This document shows positions 63,444 through 64,000 of a DNA stretch of 64,000 nucleotides, in pieces. Location of the stretch: positions 7,952,950 to 8,016,949 of the forward strand of contig NC_019872.2 in assembly GCF_002234675.1 (NCBI RefSeq). Direction: 5' to 3'. The notes below the pieces were generated by a model. The model worked only from the letters and a program-made list of their open reading frames with translations. It did not search any database and was not told where the DNA came from. The position numbers and the translations under genes are program-made. Origin of the DNA: Oryzias latipes (Eukaryota; Chordata; Actinopteri; Beloniformes; Adrianichthyidae). How positions within the stretch are numbered: position 1 is the stretch's first letter; the number at the start of each line of letters is the position of its first letter.

Positions 63444-64000
63444 ACATAAGAGTATTTTTACTTTCTGAAATTCAGTTTTTACAGTGTAAGTTGTAAATTT
63501 ACACTGTAAAAACAAGGATTTTGCAATAGAAGCTTCTCCCTCATAACCGTAGAAACCCAGACCCCCAACTGTATGGTGACTTAGCTCCGCTGTTCATCCA
63601 CCCATGTTTTCCCCCTAATTCCGTCCCCTTTTTAAATATTGATTGAAGAAATGTTGCCAATCATTGTACAAGAATAAATGTGTCCATAATGGTTAAATGG
63701 ATAATCCATGATGACAGTCAGGTTCAGTCTGTAAACAAGCCACTGTGGCCAAAAAACTGTCTTATGGTGAATTTCCCAGTAATGAGATACCACGGAAACA
63801 CACGTGTCATGCTTGGCTGCTAATTACTGTGTTTACCATAAAGTCACATTACTGTATAAGCTTGTCAGTGGCAAAGATGAGCATTTTTTATGGAGACTGG
63901 GATAAATGTCACACGGCATTAGGTCCGGTCCCTTTGCAGCAACCTCAGACAAAATCCAATGAATTTGTACATTTTTTCCGTGCTTGTTAATTTCAAGTGA

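Overview
The window is vertebrate nuclear DNA from a teleost fish. Genes are split into many short exons with GT-AG introns, the intergenic DNA is AT-rich, and there are fish-type Tc1 transposons, tRNA-derived SINEs, non-LTR fragments and a sushi-type chromovirus. Medaka (Oryzias) is my guess from the general look of the repeats; the sequence alone does not prove it. No bacterial, CRISPR or phage features are present.

Layout. Five protein-coding genes are recognised. (1) znrd2/sssca1, minus, 2900-5312, complete in four exons. (2) A visual arrestin of the cone (arr3) type, minus, start codon at 12331, fourteen coding exons resolved, with a probable upstream 5'UTR exon and TATA box near 13.7 kb; the extreme C-terminus is unresolved. 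(3) mcf2 (DBL Rho-GEF), plus, 17493-36714, 26 coding exons giving 990 codons. (4) f9 (coagulation factor IX), minus, 48578-41361, eight exons giving 550 codons. (5) The 5' part of fgf13 (FHF2), plus, from 53181: three alternative first coding exons and the first shared exon at 59902-60012; the remaining exons lie beyond the right edge. The fgf13-f9-mcf2 neighbourhood matches the human Xq27 block, which supports the assignments of all three.

Mobile DNA. A complete Ty3/gypsy chromovirus (30741-36316, minus) lies inside a late mcf2 intron. It has 617-bp LTRs that look identical, a 5-bp target duplication (AGCAC), open gag and pol frames, and a textbook -1 frameshift signal at their overlap. Two Tc1/mariner elements are present: a decayed one in f9 intron 1, and one at 49456-51046 that has landed inside an older inverted-repeat element. 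That older ~570-bp family occurs five times in the window. Other repeats are a SINE with a perfect 19-bp target duplication, a second tRNA-headed SINE, an L2-like reverse transcriptase fragment, the 5' end of an L1-like element, a pair of ~180-210 bp MITEs with AACCCTTGTGCTATC ends, and several simple repeats.

The genes do not form a pathway: they serve photoreceptors (arrestin), Rho signalling (mcf2), liver/blood clotting (f9) and neuronal excitability (fgf13). The most interesting items are the young, compact retrotransposon with its frameshift signal, the alternative fgf13 first exons (one only 31 coding bases), the enlarged activation region of factor IX, and the nested transposons that give a relative insertion order.
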